Assembly (NCBI GenBank): GCA_910575075.1
Contig: CAJTCY010000016.1
Span: forward strand, 1 to 64,000
Source: Lachnospiraceae bacterium
GTDB lineage: Bacteria; Bacillota; Clostridia; Lachnospirales; Lachnospiraceae
Reading direction: 5' to 3'
Length of the DNA stretch: 64,000 nucleotides
How positions within the stretch are numbered: the stretch's first letter is position 1; every line of letters starts with the position of its first letter. A program made the translations under genes and the position numbers. Below the pieces are notes generated by a model. The model saw only the letters and a program-made list of their open reading frames with translations. It was not told where the DNA came from and made no database searches. This document shows, piece after piece, positions 1-6,306 of the stretch.

Positions 1-103
1 GAAAGAAGTAAGGCCCCTTGGAGAGTACAAGGTAGATAGGGCAGGGGTGGAAGTGCAGCAATGCATGGAGCTGACTGTTACTAATCGGCCGAGGGCTTGA
101 CCA
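1..103 (+). rRNA. 23S ribosomal RNA, 3' end (partial)
   Basis: The first ~100 bases match the conserved 3' end of bacterial 23S rRNA, including the stretch reading ACTAATCGGCCGAGGGCTTGACC before the gene ends. Only the last ~100 nt are in the window; the rest lies upstream. The exact 3' end is estimated. The next feature is tRNA-Asp at 194, with no 5S rRNA between, which is not the commonest 16S-23S-5S order. Confidence 0.93.
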
Positions 104-193
104 GAAAAAGGGAACGGGTCGTCTGTGTGAATTTTTGAAGGTATAGAAATTTTTCTTTACAAAGGACGAAATGTTTGCTATACTTTTGTAAAT

Positions 194-267
194 GGCCTAG
201 TGGCTCAGTTGGTTAGAGCGCCGCCCTGTCACGGCGGAGGTCGAGGGTTCGAGTCCCTTCTGGGTCG
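194..267 (+). tRNA. tRNA-Asp (anticodon GTC)
   Basis: Full cloverleaf: the acceptor stem GGCCTAG pairs with CTGGGTC, the anticodon loop is CTGTCAC, and the T-loop motif GGTTCGAGTC is present. CCA is not encoded. It is the first gene of a tRNA cluster directly downstream of the rRNA operon and is probably part of the same transcript. Confidence 0.97.
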
Positions 268-275
268 TTGAATAT

Positions 276-348
276 GGGATCTTAGCTCAGCTGGGAGAGC
301 ATCTGCCTTACAAGCAGAGGGTCACAGGTTCGAGCCCTGTAGGTCCCA
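276..348 (+). tRNA. tRNA-Val (anticodon TAC)
   Basis: The acceptor stem GGGATCT pairs with AGGTCCC, and the anticodon loop CTTACAA sits on a TCTGC/GCAGA stem. The T-loop is GTTCGAGCC. CCA is not encoded. It lies 8 nt after tRNA-Asp. Confidence 0.97.
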
Positions 349-356
349 TTTTTAAT

Positions 357-429
357 GCCGATGTGGCTCAATTGGCAGAGCAGCTGATTTGTAATCAGCA
401 GGTTATCGGTTCGAGTCCGATCATCGGCT
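357..429 (+). tRNA. tRNA-Thr (anticodon TGT)
   Basis: The acceptor stem GCCGATG pairs with CATCGGC. The anticodon loop TTTGTAA sits on a GCTGA/TCAGC stem, and the T-loop is GTTCGAGTC. CCA is not encoded. Confidence 0.97.
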
Positions 430-455
430 TTTTGAAACTTATATATTTTGATTAT

Positions 456-537
456 GGATGGATTCCCGAGTGGCCAAAGGGGGCAGACTGTAAATCTGTT
501 GGCGACGCCTTCGAAGGTTCGAATCCTTCTCCATCCA
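456..537 (+). tRNA. tRNA-Tyr (anticodon GTA)
   Basis: A class II tRNA with a long variable arm. The acceptor stem GGATGGA pairs with TCCATCC, and the anticodon loop is CTGTAAA. CCA is not encoded. Its 3' quarter is followed by degenerate tandem copies (see 514-690). Confidence 0.97.
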
Positions 538-690
538 TTAAAATAGGTAGGGAAAAACCAAAACGGTTTAAATCCTTTTCCATCCATTAGGATAAGTAGG
601 AAAAACCAAAACGGTTTGAATCCTTCTTCATTCATTAAAATGGGTAGACGGATAAACCGGAACAGCTTGGATCTTTCTATATCTGTTTTA
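514..690 (+). repeat. Degenerate ~50-bp tandem copies of the tRNA-Tyr 3' end
   Basis: From the T-arm of tRNA-Tyr onward, about 50 bp is repeated: 514-563 (within and after the tRNA), 564-611, 612-661 and a worn partial copy at 662-690. Each unit keeps a diverged form of GGTTCGAATCCTTCTCCATC, followed by a spacer resembling GGTAGGGAAAAACCAAAA. Divergence grows with distance from the tRNA. The repeats carry no complete tRNA and no convincing ORF. They may come from slippage or from repeated insertion and excision at the tRNA 3' end. Confidence 0.8.
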
Positions 691-699
691 TTATTTTAG

Positions 700-773
700 C
701 GCGGGGTGGAGCAGTCTGGAAGCTCGTCGGGCTCATAACCCGAAGGTCACAGGTTCAAATCCTGTCCCCGCAA
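700..773 (+). tRNA. Initiator tRNA-fMet (anticodon CAT)
   Basis: The anticodon loop is CTCATAA, with three consecutive G:C pairs in the anticodon stem (TCGGG/CCCGA). Position 1 is C facing A72, an unpaired end. Both traits identify an initiator rather than an elongator tRNA-Met. CCA is not encoded. Confidence 0.96.
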
Positions 774-787
774 CTCTGTAATTAATT

Positions 788-860
<73 letters not shown>

Positions 861-909
861 CTTGTTTTTTCTATAGTATAGTTTAGATGATTGGAAATGT
901 ATGCATTAT

Positions 910-982
910 GGGATATTAGCTCAGTCGGTAGAGCACTTGACTTTTAATCAAGTTGTCCGGGGTTCGAATCCCCGATGTCTCA
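910..982 (+). tRNA. tRNA-Lys (anticodon TTT)
   Basis: The acceptor stem GGGATAT pairs with ATGTCTC. The anticodon loop CTTTTAA sits on a CTTGA/TCAAG stem, and the T-loop is GTTCGAATC. It is the last tRNA of the cluster. A decayed integrase lies just downstream in opposite orientation, so this gene's 3' end is a plausible attachment site. Confidence 0.97.
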
Positions 983-1019
983 CTGTAGAAAAGCCTTTAT
1001 AATAAGCGTTTTTAGAAGA

Positions 1020-1050
1020 AAAACACTCCAATGAATGGGGTGTTTTTTGT
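1020..1050 (+). terminator. Intrinsic terminator of the rRNA-tRNA cluster
   Basis: An 8-bp stem AACACTCC (1022-1029) pairs with GGGGTGTT (1037-1044), with one T:G wobble, over a 7-nt loop and followed by a T-run. It sits 40 bp after tRNA-Lys. An A-run on the other side means it may also stop transcription of the opposing integrase. Confidence 0.8.
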
Positions 1051-1054
1051 CGTA

Positions 1055-1076
1055 TGACTAACATTTGACTAACATG
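1055..1076. repeat. Two tandem TGACTAACAT boxes with 11-bp period
   Basis: TGACTAACAT occurs at 1055-1064 and 1066-1075, one helical turn apart. The boxes overlap the stop codon of the integrase pseudogene and sit between it and tRNA-Lys. Short direct repeats at the attachment side of an integrase gene often bind the recombinase, so an arm-type site is a reasonable inference. Confidence 0.5.
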
Positions 1077-2024
1077 GTTTTTGTATGAGGAGGTTTTCAA
1101 GCGTCTGTGCTGCCTGCTCGTCTTTCTTCTGCAGGGCGTGGGTGTATATGTTCATGGTGGTGCTTGTCTGGGCGTGTCCCAGCCTGTTCGACACTGTCCG
1201 TATATCTATGTTCTGAGATATCAGGAGTGTTGCCGAGGTATGCCGCAGACCGTGGGGGGTGACATGAGGCAGCGCTTCTTTGTGGGAGCTGTTATATCTG
1301 CCTATGATTTTGCGCATGGTGCTGTTTGGCGTTGAAGGGTGCATTTGTGCGCCGTTCCACTGGATGAATATATGTCCGCTGCCTATCCACTGTGAGCTTA
1401 TCTGTGTCTGGTAGTTGTTGTATTCCATACGGTAACGCTTAAGCATTGCCAGCACATGGGAGGGGACGGATATGATCCTCTCAGATGTTCGGTTCTTGGG
1501 CGTCTTCTGGGATCTCTTTCCTTCCACGATGGCGGTGCTTTTGTTTATGGAGACAGTGCCGGCGTCAAAGTCTATGTCCTGCCACTTTAGGGCAACCGTT
1601 TCCCCTCTCCTGAGACCGCAGAACAATGCAAGCTGGAAAAAAATGTTATATTGCAGCAGTAGTTCACCTTCTTTTGTCGCCCTGTCCAGTTCTGCCAGAA
1701 ATATGGCAGCCTGTTCGGGTGTAAAGAATGCTATTTCCTGTTTTGGCGGTTTGATGCGCTTGCATGGGTTTTCCGTGATAAGGTTCCACTGCGTGGCTAT
1801 TGTCATTATGGAGTTGATTACGGCATGGACGCGCTTGACAGTGGTGGGGGGGAATATCCGCCCGGTTTGCCATCCTTGCGTTCCAATGCCTTCTGGTTCT
1901 GCTTCTCTGTCTTATTTGGGTCTGGTGTCCACGTGGCAGTTTCCAAAATCTGCTTATTGTGGATATCTCTGCCGTTGCTTACCGTTATCTGATAGCTTTT
2001 TCCTCTTTTTCTAATACTTGCCAT
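1069..2024 (-). pseudogene. Tyrosine recombinase/integrase, internally deleted
   Basis: Remains of a phage or ICE-type site-specific recombinase. The N-terminal piece (from ATG at 2024, AAGGA site upstream) has the basic start MASIRKRGKSYQITVS typical of AP2-like arm-binding domains. The C-terminal piece (reading up to 1069) holds the catalytic residues: Arg in CGLRRGE, the HGLRH box, LGHAQ, and Tyr in MNIYTHA. Between them most of the core-binding domain is missing: the N-terminal frame reads ...QKALER and then runs out of frame, while the other frame resumes at TTVKRVHAVINSI near 1845-1815. An intact homologue would be roughly 370-400 residues; about 300 are represented here. Both a deletion and a frameshift are visible, so it should be inactive. 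Confidence 0.85.
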
Positions 2025-2129
2025 AAATTTTACCAATCCTTTCTTAAAAATAGGTGCATTTTATAAAGGACTGTGATATACTTGCTTTGTGAGAGAATGT
2101 ATATCATAATCCTTTATGGTATCGATCTG

Positions 2130-2164
2130 AAATGCCCCGGTATTGGCGTACAGGGGCATTTTCA
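2130..2164 (+). terminator. Intrinsic terminator-like hairpin
   Basis: AAATGCCCC (2130-2138) pairs with GGGGCATTT (2153-2161) over a 14-nt loop, followed by a short T-run. It stands alone between the integrase pseudogene and the toxin locus and would end any transcript entering from the left. A TATACT hexamer at 2077-2082 could start a short RNA ending here, but no good -35 is visible. Confidence 0.55.
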
Positions 2165-2172
2165 AATTATGG

Positions 2173-2201
2173 TTGAAAAATCTGCATCCATGGCGTATAA
2201 T
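2173..2201 (+). promoter_or_regulatory. Promoter of the putative antisense antitoxin RNA
   Basis: TTGAAA at 2173-2178 and TATAAT at 2196-2201 are separated by exactly 17 bp, a near-consensus sigma-A promoter. It points toward the 3' end of the opposing toxin gene and has no ORF with a ribosome binding site just after it, as expected for an antisense RNA. Confidence 0.75.
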
Positions 2202-2207
2202 ATACTT

Positions 2208-2307
2208 AACAAGGGAGCCGGTACGATAGAGCACACCTATCCGTTTCCGGCGAAAATATTGGTAAAAATAGCACCTTTACTTTGTCAGAGCGGGGGTGTT
2301 ATTTTTT
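2208..2307 (+). ncRNA. Putative type I antitoxin RNA (~100 nt)
   Basis: A transcript from the promoter at 2173-2201 would start near 2208 and stop at the hairpin at 2270-2307. It would overlap the end of the toxin ORF and its 3' untranslated region on the opposite strand by ~45 nt. Converging 3' overlap is the arrangement known for TxpA/RatA and BsrG/SR4 in Bacillus subtilis. The RNA itself is inferred from promoter and terminator only. Confidence 0.6.
2270..2307. terminator. Bidirectional terminator shared by toxin and antitoxin
   Basis: AGCACC (2270-2275) pairs with GGTGTT (2295-2300), with one G:T wobble. On the + strand it is followed by a T-run (2302-2307), and on the - strand by another T-run (ATTTTT). 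It can therefore end both the antisense RNA and the toxin mRNA. Confidence 0.6.
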
Positions 2308-2385
2308 ATGGTTGACATAGTCTAGAATTGCAACTAACAGTATTCCAAAAGTAAGCAATACCATGAACTCTTCATATGTACTCAT
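2299..2385 (-). CDS. Small hydrophobic type I toxin (putative holin-like toxin), 28 aa
   Basis: An ORF of 28 codons starting ATG at 2385 with a perfect AAGGAGG site 8 nt upstream. The peptide begins MSTYEEFM, runs through one hydrophobic span (residues 8-22) and ends in the basic tail NHKK. This matches the short holin-like toxins of Firmicutes type I systems in length and pattern (family knowledge). Its mRNA leader can fold so that the ribosome binding site is paired (see 2394-2423), and an antisense promoter faces its 3' end. It lies inside the decayed integrative element and may help retain it. It would act at the cell membrane. Confidence 0.75.
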   Translation of the reverse strand: MSTYEEFMVLLTFGILLVAILDYVNHKK

Positions 2386-2393
2386 AGAAAACG

Positions 2394-2423
2394 CCTCCTT
2401 CCGTTCAAGGCTCGGAACGGAGG
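2394..2423 (-). promoter_or_regulatory. SD-sequestering hairpin in the toxin mRNA leader
   Basis: On the toxin strand CCGTTC and GAACGG form a perfect 6-bp stem over an 8-nt loop (2401-2420). The adjoining CCT (from 2423) can pair with AGG of the AAGGAGG site (2394-2400). Pairing would block the start codon. Structured leaders that hide the ribosome binding site are typical of type I toxins. Confidence 0.55.
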
Positions 2424-2456
2424 TATTCACACCCTATCGGCTCCCCGGTTAAATAT

Positions 2457-2462
2457 ATTATA
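2457..2462 (-). promoter_or_regulatory. Possible -10 box of the toxin promoter
   Basis: On the minus strand TATAAT occurs about 70 nt upstream of the toxin start codon. No convincing -35 lies 17 bp before it, so the call rests on the -10 hexamer and its position. Confidence 0.4.
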
Positions 2463-2482
2463 TTGTCATGGTGCAGGGTTTC

Positions 2483-2873
2483 CCGATTTGAAATCGGAGA
2501 ATAGGTCGTATTTGAAATCGGATCTGTTGCAGGAAGTTGCAACATGCCCGGACTTCCCCTCATTTGGAATGAGCAAAGCCAATATTGGCCTGGTTAAGCT
2601 CAAGATTGAGCTGAAGGACATTTTCCCCTGAACTGAAGGACATTTTGTCCCTCCGTCCGTTTTTCGGACAAAACTTTTCCACACATCTGTGGACGAGGTA
2701 GAACCAACCATCTGGAATCCAAGCGCTTGACAGGTTCGCCACAATTTTGTGGACCTTATATTCCGACCCGTACCTAAGGGTACGCTTCTTGTGCGTACGC
2801 ATATCGTCCCGACACCCGATAACGATTTGTTATTGAGGGCAAAGGGGGCGCCAAATTGGATACCCCTTTGGCG
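2483..2873. repeat. Dense array of short unrelated palindromes, non-coding
   Basis: In ~390 bp without a credible gene there are at least 12 perfect short inverted repeats, all of different sequence. They include CCGATTTGAAATCGG (2483-2497), TGTTGCA/TGCAACA (2525-2544), CTCATT/AATGAG (2559-2573), GCCAATATTGGC (2578-2589), AGCTCAA/TTGAGCT (2597-2612), GGACA/TGTCC (2638-2650), GTCCG/CGGAC (2655-2669), TCCACA/TGTGGA (2678-2693), CCACAA/TTGTGG (2739-2752), CGTACC/GGTACG (2769-2784), TGCGTACGCA (2792-2801), ATAAC/GTTAT (2819-2833) and CGCCAAA/TTTGGCG (2849-2873). There are also direct repeats, TTTGAAATCGGA (2487, 2511) and CTGAAGGACATTTT (2611, 2633). The array lies between the toxin promoter and the repressor gene's 3' end. 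A transfer origin, recombinase-binding region or structured RNA are all possible. Confidence 0.7.
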
Positions 2874-2899
2874 GTATTGTCATCACTGTAATTGCAGGG

Positions 2900-3802
2900 T
2901 TAGTCCTGTGGGGGGTCGTCTGGCTCCTTTTGGTATTCGGGTATTTTAGTTAATAATTCTATCTGCTCTATTGTTCGGTTTATTTGTATCCAAGCAGTTT
3001 CTTGTCCTTTTCTATTTAGCATGGAATAGAATGTTCCAAAATCATTACCTATTGTTTTTAAAGATTTATCTAAATAAGCATATCTCCATTCGATTTCTGC
3101 TTGTGTTAAATCTTCTCCATTATTTATTTTTTTCATCACACGATTAAAATATATATCATCAAGTTGCGAATCAGTTGTGGCACTGGAATAACCCAATTCT
3201 CTAATTTTTGCAACAGCCATTTCTTTTCCTATTTCGTTTAAGTTGCTATATGAAGTTAATATTTCGTGCAACTGTGCAATATTTTTTTCGCGTACTGAAC
3301 TAAGATTTCCCTCATCAAGAATTGTGTTAAATAGAACCTCGATTTCATACCGTGCCCGTGCTTCTTCCTGTGACCTACTTATATCTGTGAATTTAGGTGC
3401 TGTCTCACATTCTATCTTATTTCCTTTTTCATCATAAGTAACAAATTTAGGTGCGTTTTTGGCGGCTTCTTCCGGTTCTTTTTGGCTGGATTCCTGATTT
3501 TCATTGAGGGATTCAGTAACTAGTCTATCAAATTCTTTTAAACCCTCAGGAGAAAGTTGTGCCATCATTTTTTTTATTTCTAGTATTCTGGTGTCTAGAT
3601 CCATTTGGTTTAATTCTACCATCTCCCAGAGTTCAACTTCTAATGCATCTGCTATTTTTTGCAGCGTTTCTATTTTAGGCATTCGTTTTCCGTTTTCGTA
3701 TTGTGCAATCATAGACTGTGATACGTTTAATCTTTCTCCAAGCTCCTTTTGTGATAAACCGACTTTTTTTCTAGTCCTCTTTATTTCTTCTCCAATAGTC
3801 AT
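2900..3802 (-). CDS. XRE-family transcriptional regulator (phage/ICE repressor-like), 300 aa
   Basis: Residues 5-60 form a Cro/CI-type helix-turn-helix (KVGLSQKELGERLNVSQSMI, followed by AQYENGKRMPKIETL). The remaining ~240 residues are hydrophilic, rich in Glu, Lys and Asn, and match no domain I recognise. There is no visible peptidase or RecA-cleavage motif, so it is not a classical LexA/CI-type repressor. The ATG at 3802 has a GAGGTGATT site. Upstream lies an operator-like region (3841-3922) shared with a divergent Cro-like ORF, the usual immunity layout of temperate elements. It probably represses the element's own genes, most of which are now gone. Confidence 0.8.
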   Translation of the reverse strand: MTIGEEIKRTRKKVGLSQKELGERLNVSQSMIAQYENGKRMPKIETLQKIADALEVELWEMVELNQMDLDTRILEIKKMMAQLSPEGLKEFDRLVTESLNENQESSQKEPEEAAKNAPKFVTYDEKGNKIECETAPKFTDISRSQEEARARYEIEVLFNTILDEGNLSSVREKNIAQLHEILTSYSNLNEIGKEMAVAKIRELGYSSATTDSQLDDIYFNRVMKKINNGEDLTQAEIEWRYAYLDKSLKTIGNDFGTFYSMLNRKGQETAWIQINRTIEQIELLTKIPEYQKEPDDPPQD

Positions 3803-3844
3803 GTAATCACCTCATAACCAGTTTATCATATGAAAGAAAAAAAT

Positions 3845-3922
3845 AAAAGCAAATGTTTATAAAAAGTGCTTGCATATTTAATAAGCTTATACTAATAAGT
3901 ATACCATAAGCAAATGCTTATT
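3845..3922. promoter_or_regulatory. Operator palindromes between divergent XRE genes
   Basis: A perfect palindrome ATAAGCA-AA-TGCTTAT lies at 3906-3921, a 10-bp palindrome ATAAGCTTAT at 3881-3890, and a diverged relative AAAGCAAATGTTTAT near 3846-3860. All share the half-site ATAAGC or a variant. The position between divergent HTH genes suits repressor binding. TTGCAT (3870) and TATACT (3888) are promoter-like but wrongly spaced relative to each other. Confidence 0.55.
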
Positions 3923-3956
3923 TCAACTATTATTTTTAAGAAAGGAGAACGAGTAC

Positions 3957-4103
3957 GTGAGAATTGACAGAGTAAAATTCATTACAGAGATTGAAAAGTG
4001 CAACATGACACAGAAGCGGCTTGCAGAATTGTCTGGTGTATCCAGAGCAACAATTAACAATGTTCGGGGTGGTAAACGTTGTACTGATGGTGTTAGAATA
4101 TAA
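3957..4103 (+). pseudogene. Truncated Cro-like HTH protein, 48 aa
   Basis: The ORF starts GTG at 3957 after a good AAAGGAG site. The first ~40 residues are an XRE/Cro-like helix-turn-helix (MTQKRLAELSGVSRATINNV, then RGGKRC). Homologues continue after that point through helices 4 and 5 to about 65 residues or more, but here a stop follows within ten codons. It is divergent from the XRE repressor, as Cro is from CI. It marks where the element's right part was lost. It could still bind DNA if folded, but is more likely a remnant. Confidence 0.6.
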
Positions 4104-4636
4104 GTGTGGACAAGAAAAGTCGAACAACCTATACTATCAAATGAAAGAGCAAAGGAGATGAATTATTGGGAATCCTTGATTTTCAGGGGTTCCTATTGTT
4201 TTGTTCCAAGAACATTTGGGTTAAATTTGATTACGCTTGATTATACTTCCATTTTATTCCGGCTGTCTGTATAATAGAATGAGAGCACTCTCTCGAATGA
4301 TTCCTGTGTTTCTGCCTCACAGCAGCGGTTGAAACAGTGAAATTTTGGAGGACTAAAAAATTTTTATCCTTATGTCCGCGTCATGTCCGCAAATCATATC
4401 GCTAAAATATCATCTGATAATAGCAGCAGGGACCTTTTCTGGTCATACAACAGTCTGATAACAAGTAATTTTTTCTATTGAAATTGCATTCAAAAAGAGT
4501 GATAATAGTAGAGAGGTATAGAAATTAAAATGGTTTGTTGAGTTTTACAGCGAATCAGATCTGTTTATTAATATTGCTTATTTTGTGTTTTCGATGATAT
4601 CATTGAAATACATATGTAAAAAGAAAGGAGAAGAAA
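4104..4636. other. Gene-poor junction after the decayed element
   Basis: I see no credible gene in these ~530 bp. It contains a terminator-like hairpin (4169-4202) and a pair of ATGTCCGC boxes 11 bp apart (4372-4379, 4383-4390). The boxes resemble the TGACTAACAT pair at 1055 in spacing but not in sequence. It probably holds the right junction of the decayed element plus the upstream region of the dehydrogenase gene. No riboswitch fold was evident. Confidence 0.5.
4169..4202 (+). terminator. Terminator-like hairpin
   Basis: GGAATCCTTGA (4169-4179) pairs with TCAGGGGTTCC (4183-4193), with two wobbles, over a TTT loop. A T-rich tail follows (TATTGTTTTGTT). It would end transcripts from the truncated Cro-like gene. 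Confidence 0.55.
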
Positions 4637-5785
4637 ATGGCTAACAGATTTGTACTGAATGAGACATCATATCATGGAGCAGGGGCAATTCAGGAAATTG
4701 CAGCAGAGGCTAAGGGGAGGAAATTCCAAAAGGCCTTTGTGTGCTCTGATCCAGATTTAATTAAATTTGGAGTGACGAAAAAAGTATTGGATGTACTTGA
4801 TAAAAATGGCTTGATCTATGAGGTATATTCAAATATCAAGCCGAATCCTACAATTGAAAATGTGCAGACTGGCGTGGAGGCATTTAAGAACTCGAATGCT
4901 GATTATTTGATTGCGATCGGCGGGGGTTCCTCTATGGATACAGCAAAAGCAATCGGTATTATTATAAATAATCCCAAGTTTGCGGATGTGGTAAGCTTAG
5001 AGGGAGTGGCACCTACGACAGAGAAATCAGTTCCTATTTTTGCTGTTCCAACTACTGCAGGAACAGCAGCAGAGGTAACCATCAATTATGTAATTACAGA
5101 TGCAGCAAATAACCGAAAAATGGTGTGTGTAGACCCTAAAGATATCCCGGTGGTGGCATTTGTAGACCCTGATATGATGTCTTCCATGCCTAAAGGGCTG
5201 ACAGCAGCAACTGGAATGGATGCATTGACACATGCCATAGAGGGATATATTACGGCAGGAGCGTGGGAATTATCTGATATGTTCCATCTTAAAGCGATTG
5301 AAATTATTGCAAGAAGCCTGAGAGGCGCCGTAGATAATACACCAGAAGGCAGAGAAGACATGGCGTTGGGACAGTATGTGGCAGGTATGGGTTTTTCCAA
5401 TGTGGGACTGGGGATCGTGCATTCTATGGCTCATCCTCTGGGAGCACTTTATGATACGCCACATGGGGTGGCAAATGCCATTATTCTTCCTACTGTCATG
5501 GAATACAATGCACAGGCTACGGGTGAAAAATATCGTGAGATAGCACGCGTAATGGGTGTTGAAGGTGTTGATTCCATGTCTCAGGAAGAATACCGCAAGG
5601 CAGCGATTGACGCTGTTAAAAAATTGTCTCAGGATGTTGGCATACCAGCGGATTTAAAAGAAATTGTGAAAAAAGAGGATATTCCTTTCCTGGCACAGTC
5701 GGCTTATGATGATGCCTGCAGACCTGGAAATCCAAGAGAAACCAGTGTGGAAGATATTACCAGACTGTATGAATCTTTGATTTAA
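4637..5785 (+). CDS. fucO: Iron-containing alcohol dehydrogenase, lactaldehyde reductase-like, 382 aa
   Basis: Group III NAD(P)-dependent, iron-activated dehydrogenase. The length and many blocks match E. coli FucO (recalled), including the start MANR-LNET, NADYLIAIGGGSSMDTAKA (nucleotide binding, near residue 95), PTTAGTAAEVTINYVITD, DALTHAIEGYITAGAW and GLGIVHSMAHPLGALYDTPH. The Asp and three His in the last two blocks are the expected iron ligands. FucO interconverts L-lactaldehyde and 1,2-propanediol, the fermentative end of fucose and rhamnose breakdown. No fucose genes are nearby, so a more general aldehyde reductase role is possible. AAAGGAG precedes the ATG. Confidence 0.88.
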   Translation: MANRFVLNETSYHGAGAIQEIAAEAKGRKFQKAFVCSDPDLIKFGVTKKVLDVLDKNGLIYEVYSNIKPNPTIENVQTGVEAFKNSNADYLIAIGGGSSMDTAKAIGIIINNPKFADVVSLEGVAPTTEKSVPIFAVPTTAGTAAEVTINYVITDAANNRKMVCVDPKDIPVVAFVDPDMMSSMPKGLTAATGMDALTHAIEGYITAGAWELSDMFHLKAIEIIARSLRGAVDNTPEGREDMALGQYVAGMGFSNVGLGIVHSMAHPLGALYDTPHGVANAIILPTVMEYNAQATGEKYREIARVMGVEGVDSMSQEEYRKAAIDAVKKLSQDVGIPADLKEIVKKEDIPFLAQSAYDDACRPGNPRETSVEDITRLYESLI

Positions 5786-5811
5786 TATAAAAAGTTTCAG
5801 GAGGATAAGAA

Positions 5812-6165
5812 ATGCAGAATGATGATGTGAGAGCGCAGTTAATCCGGGCGTTTCCAGCAGAAGTAGTTGAAGCGCGCGGGAGCAGAAATGAATTGTATTA
5901 TGCTTGCCCCACCTGTAGTAGGGCAGTTGCGCAGGGGATGGATAAATGTATGGGGTGCAGTCAGGTTTTGAGTTGGAAGAACATAAATGAGCTGATGGCA
6001 TCCAATGGAATGCGCAAGGCAATGATCGAATTTGAGGTCGCTTCTGATTTTACTAACGGAAACTGTAGAAAATGCCCACTTTCCTATATCGGGAAAGGTG
6101 ATTCAGGAAATGTGTATGAATGTCCTCTGGATATGCGGAGCGCCTGTCCTATAAAATTATGTTAA
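5812..6165 (+). CDS. Cysteine-rich protein of unknown function, 117 aa
   Basis: I do not recognise a family. The protein has a CPTC...CMGC pair (residues ~32-51) and a second Cys group (CRKCP, ECPLDM, CP, C-terminal C; residues ~84-117). These suggest one or two zinc or iron-sulfur binding knuckles. It starts 26 bp after the dehydrogenase stop with an AGGAGG site, so the two genes are probably co-transcribed. A role as a small metal-binding partner of the dehydrogenase is only a guess from position. Confidence 0.65.
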   Translation: MQNDDVRAQLIRAFPAEVVEARGSRNELYYACPTCSRAVAQGMDKCMGCSQVLSWKNINELMASNGMRKAMIEFEVASDFTNGNCRKCPLSYIGKGDSGNVYECPLDMRSACPIKLC

Positions 6166-6306
6166 TCTGGGAAAACCAGATCTTAAGCGAAACTAAGGGA
6201 GTCGGTAAGTCTGCCGTATCAAAGAATAAATAATATTTTATTCTGCATAAAATTTCCATACCTGCACATGCTATTTTGGTATTATGATAGAAAGGCAGGA
6301 AAAACG

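Noticed and set aside
282-635. ORF of 117 codons (minus) and one of 75 codons (plus) across the tRNA cluster
   Set aside because: They run through four tRNA genes and their repeats; open frames there come from the tRNA sequence itself.
2073-2315. 80-codon ORF upstream of the toxin
   Set aside because: No ribosome site at its start, it crosses two hairpins and the antisense promoter, and its end overlaps the toxin gene.
2483-2873. CRISPR array
   Set aside because: The palindromes are all different and there is no constant repeat with spacers.
2466-2949. Several ORFs of 66-92 codons over the palindrome array
   Set aside because: They overlap each other on both strands, lack ribosome sites and have no recognisable sequence. 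The palindromes explain the region better.
4158-4274. 38-codon ORF starting at 4158
   Set aside because: Its ribosome site overlaps the start codon, and it reads through a terminator-like hairpin.
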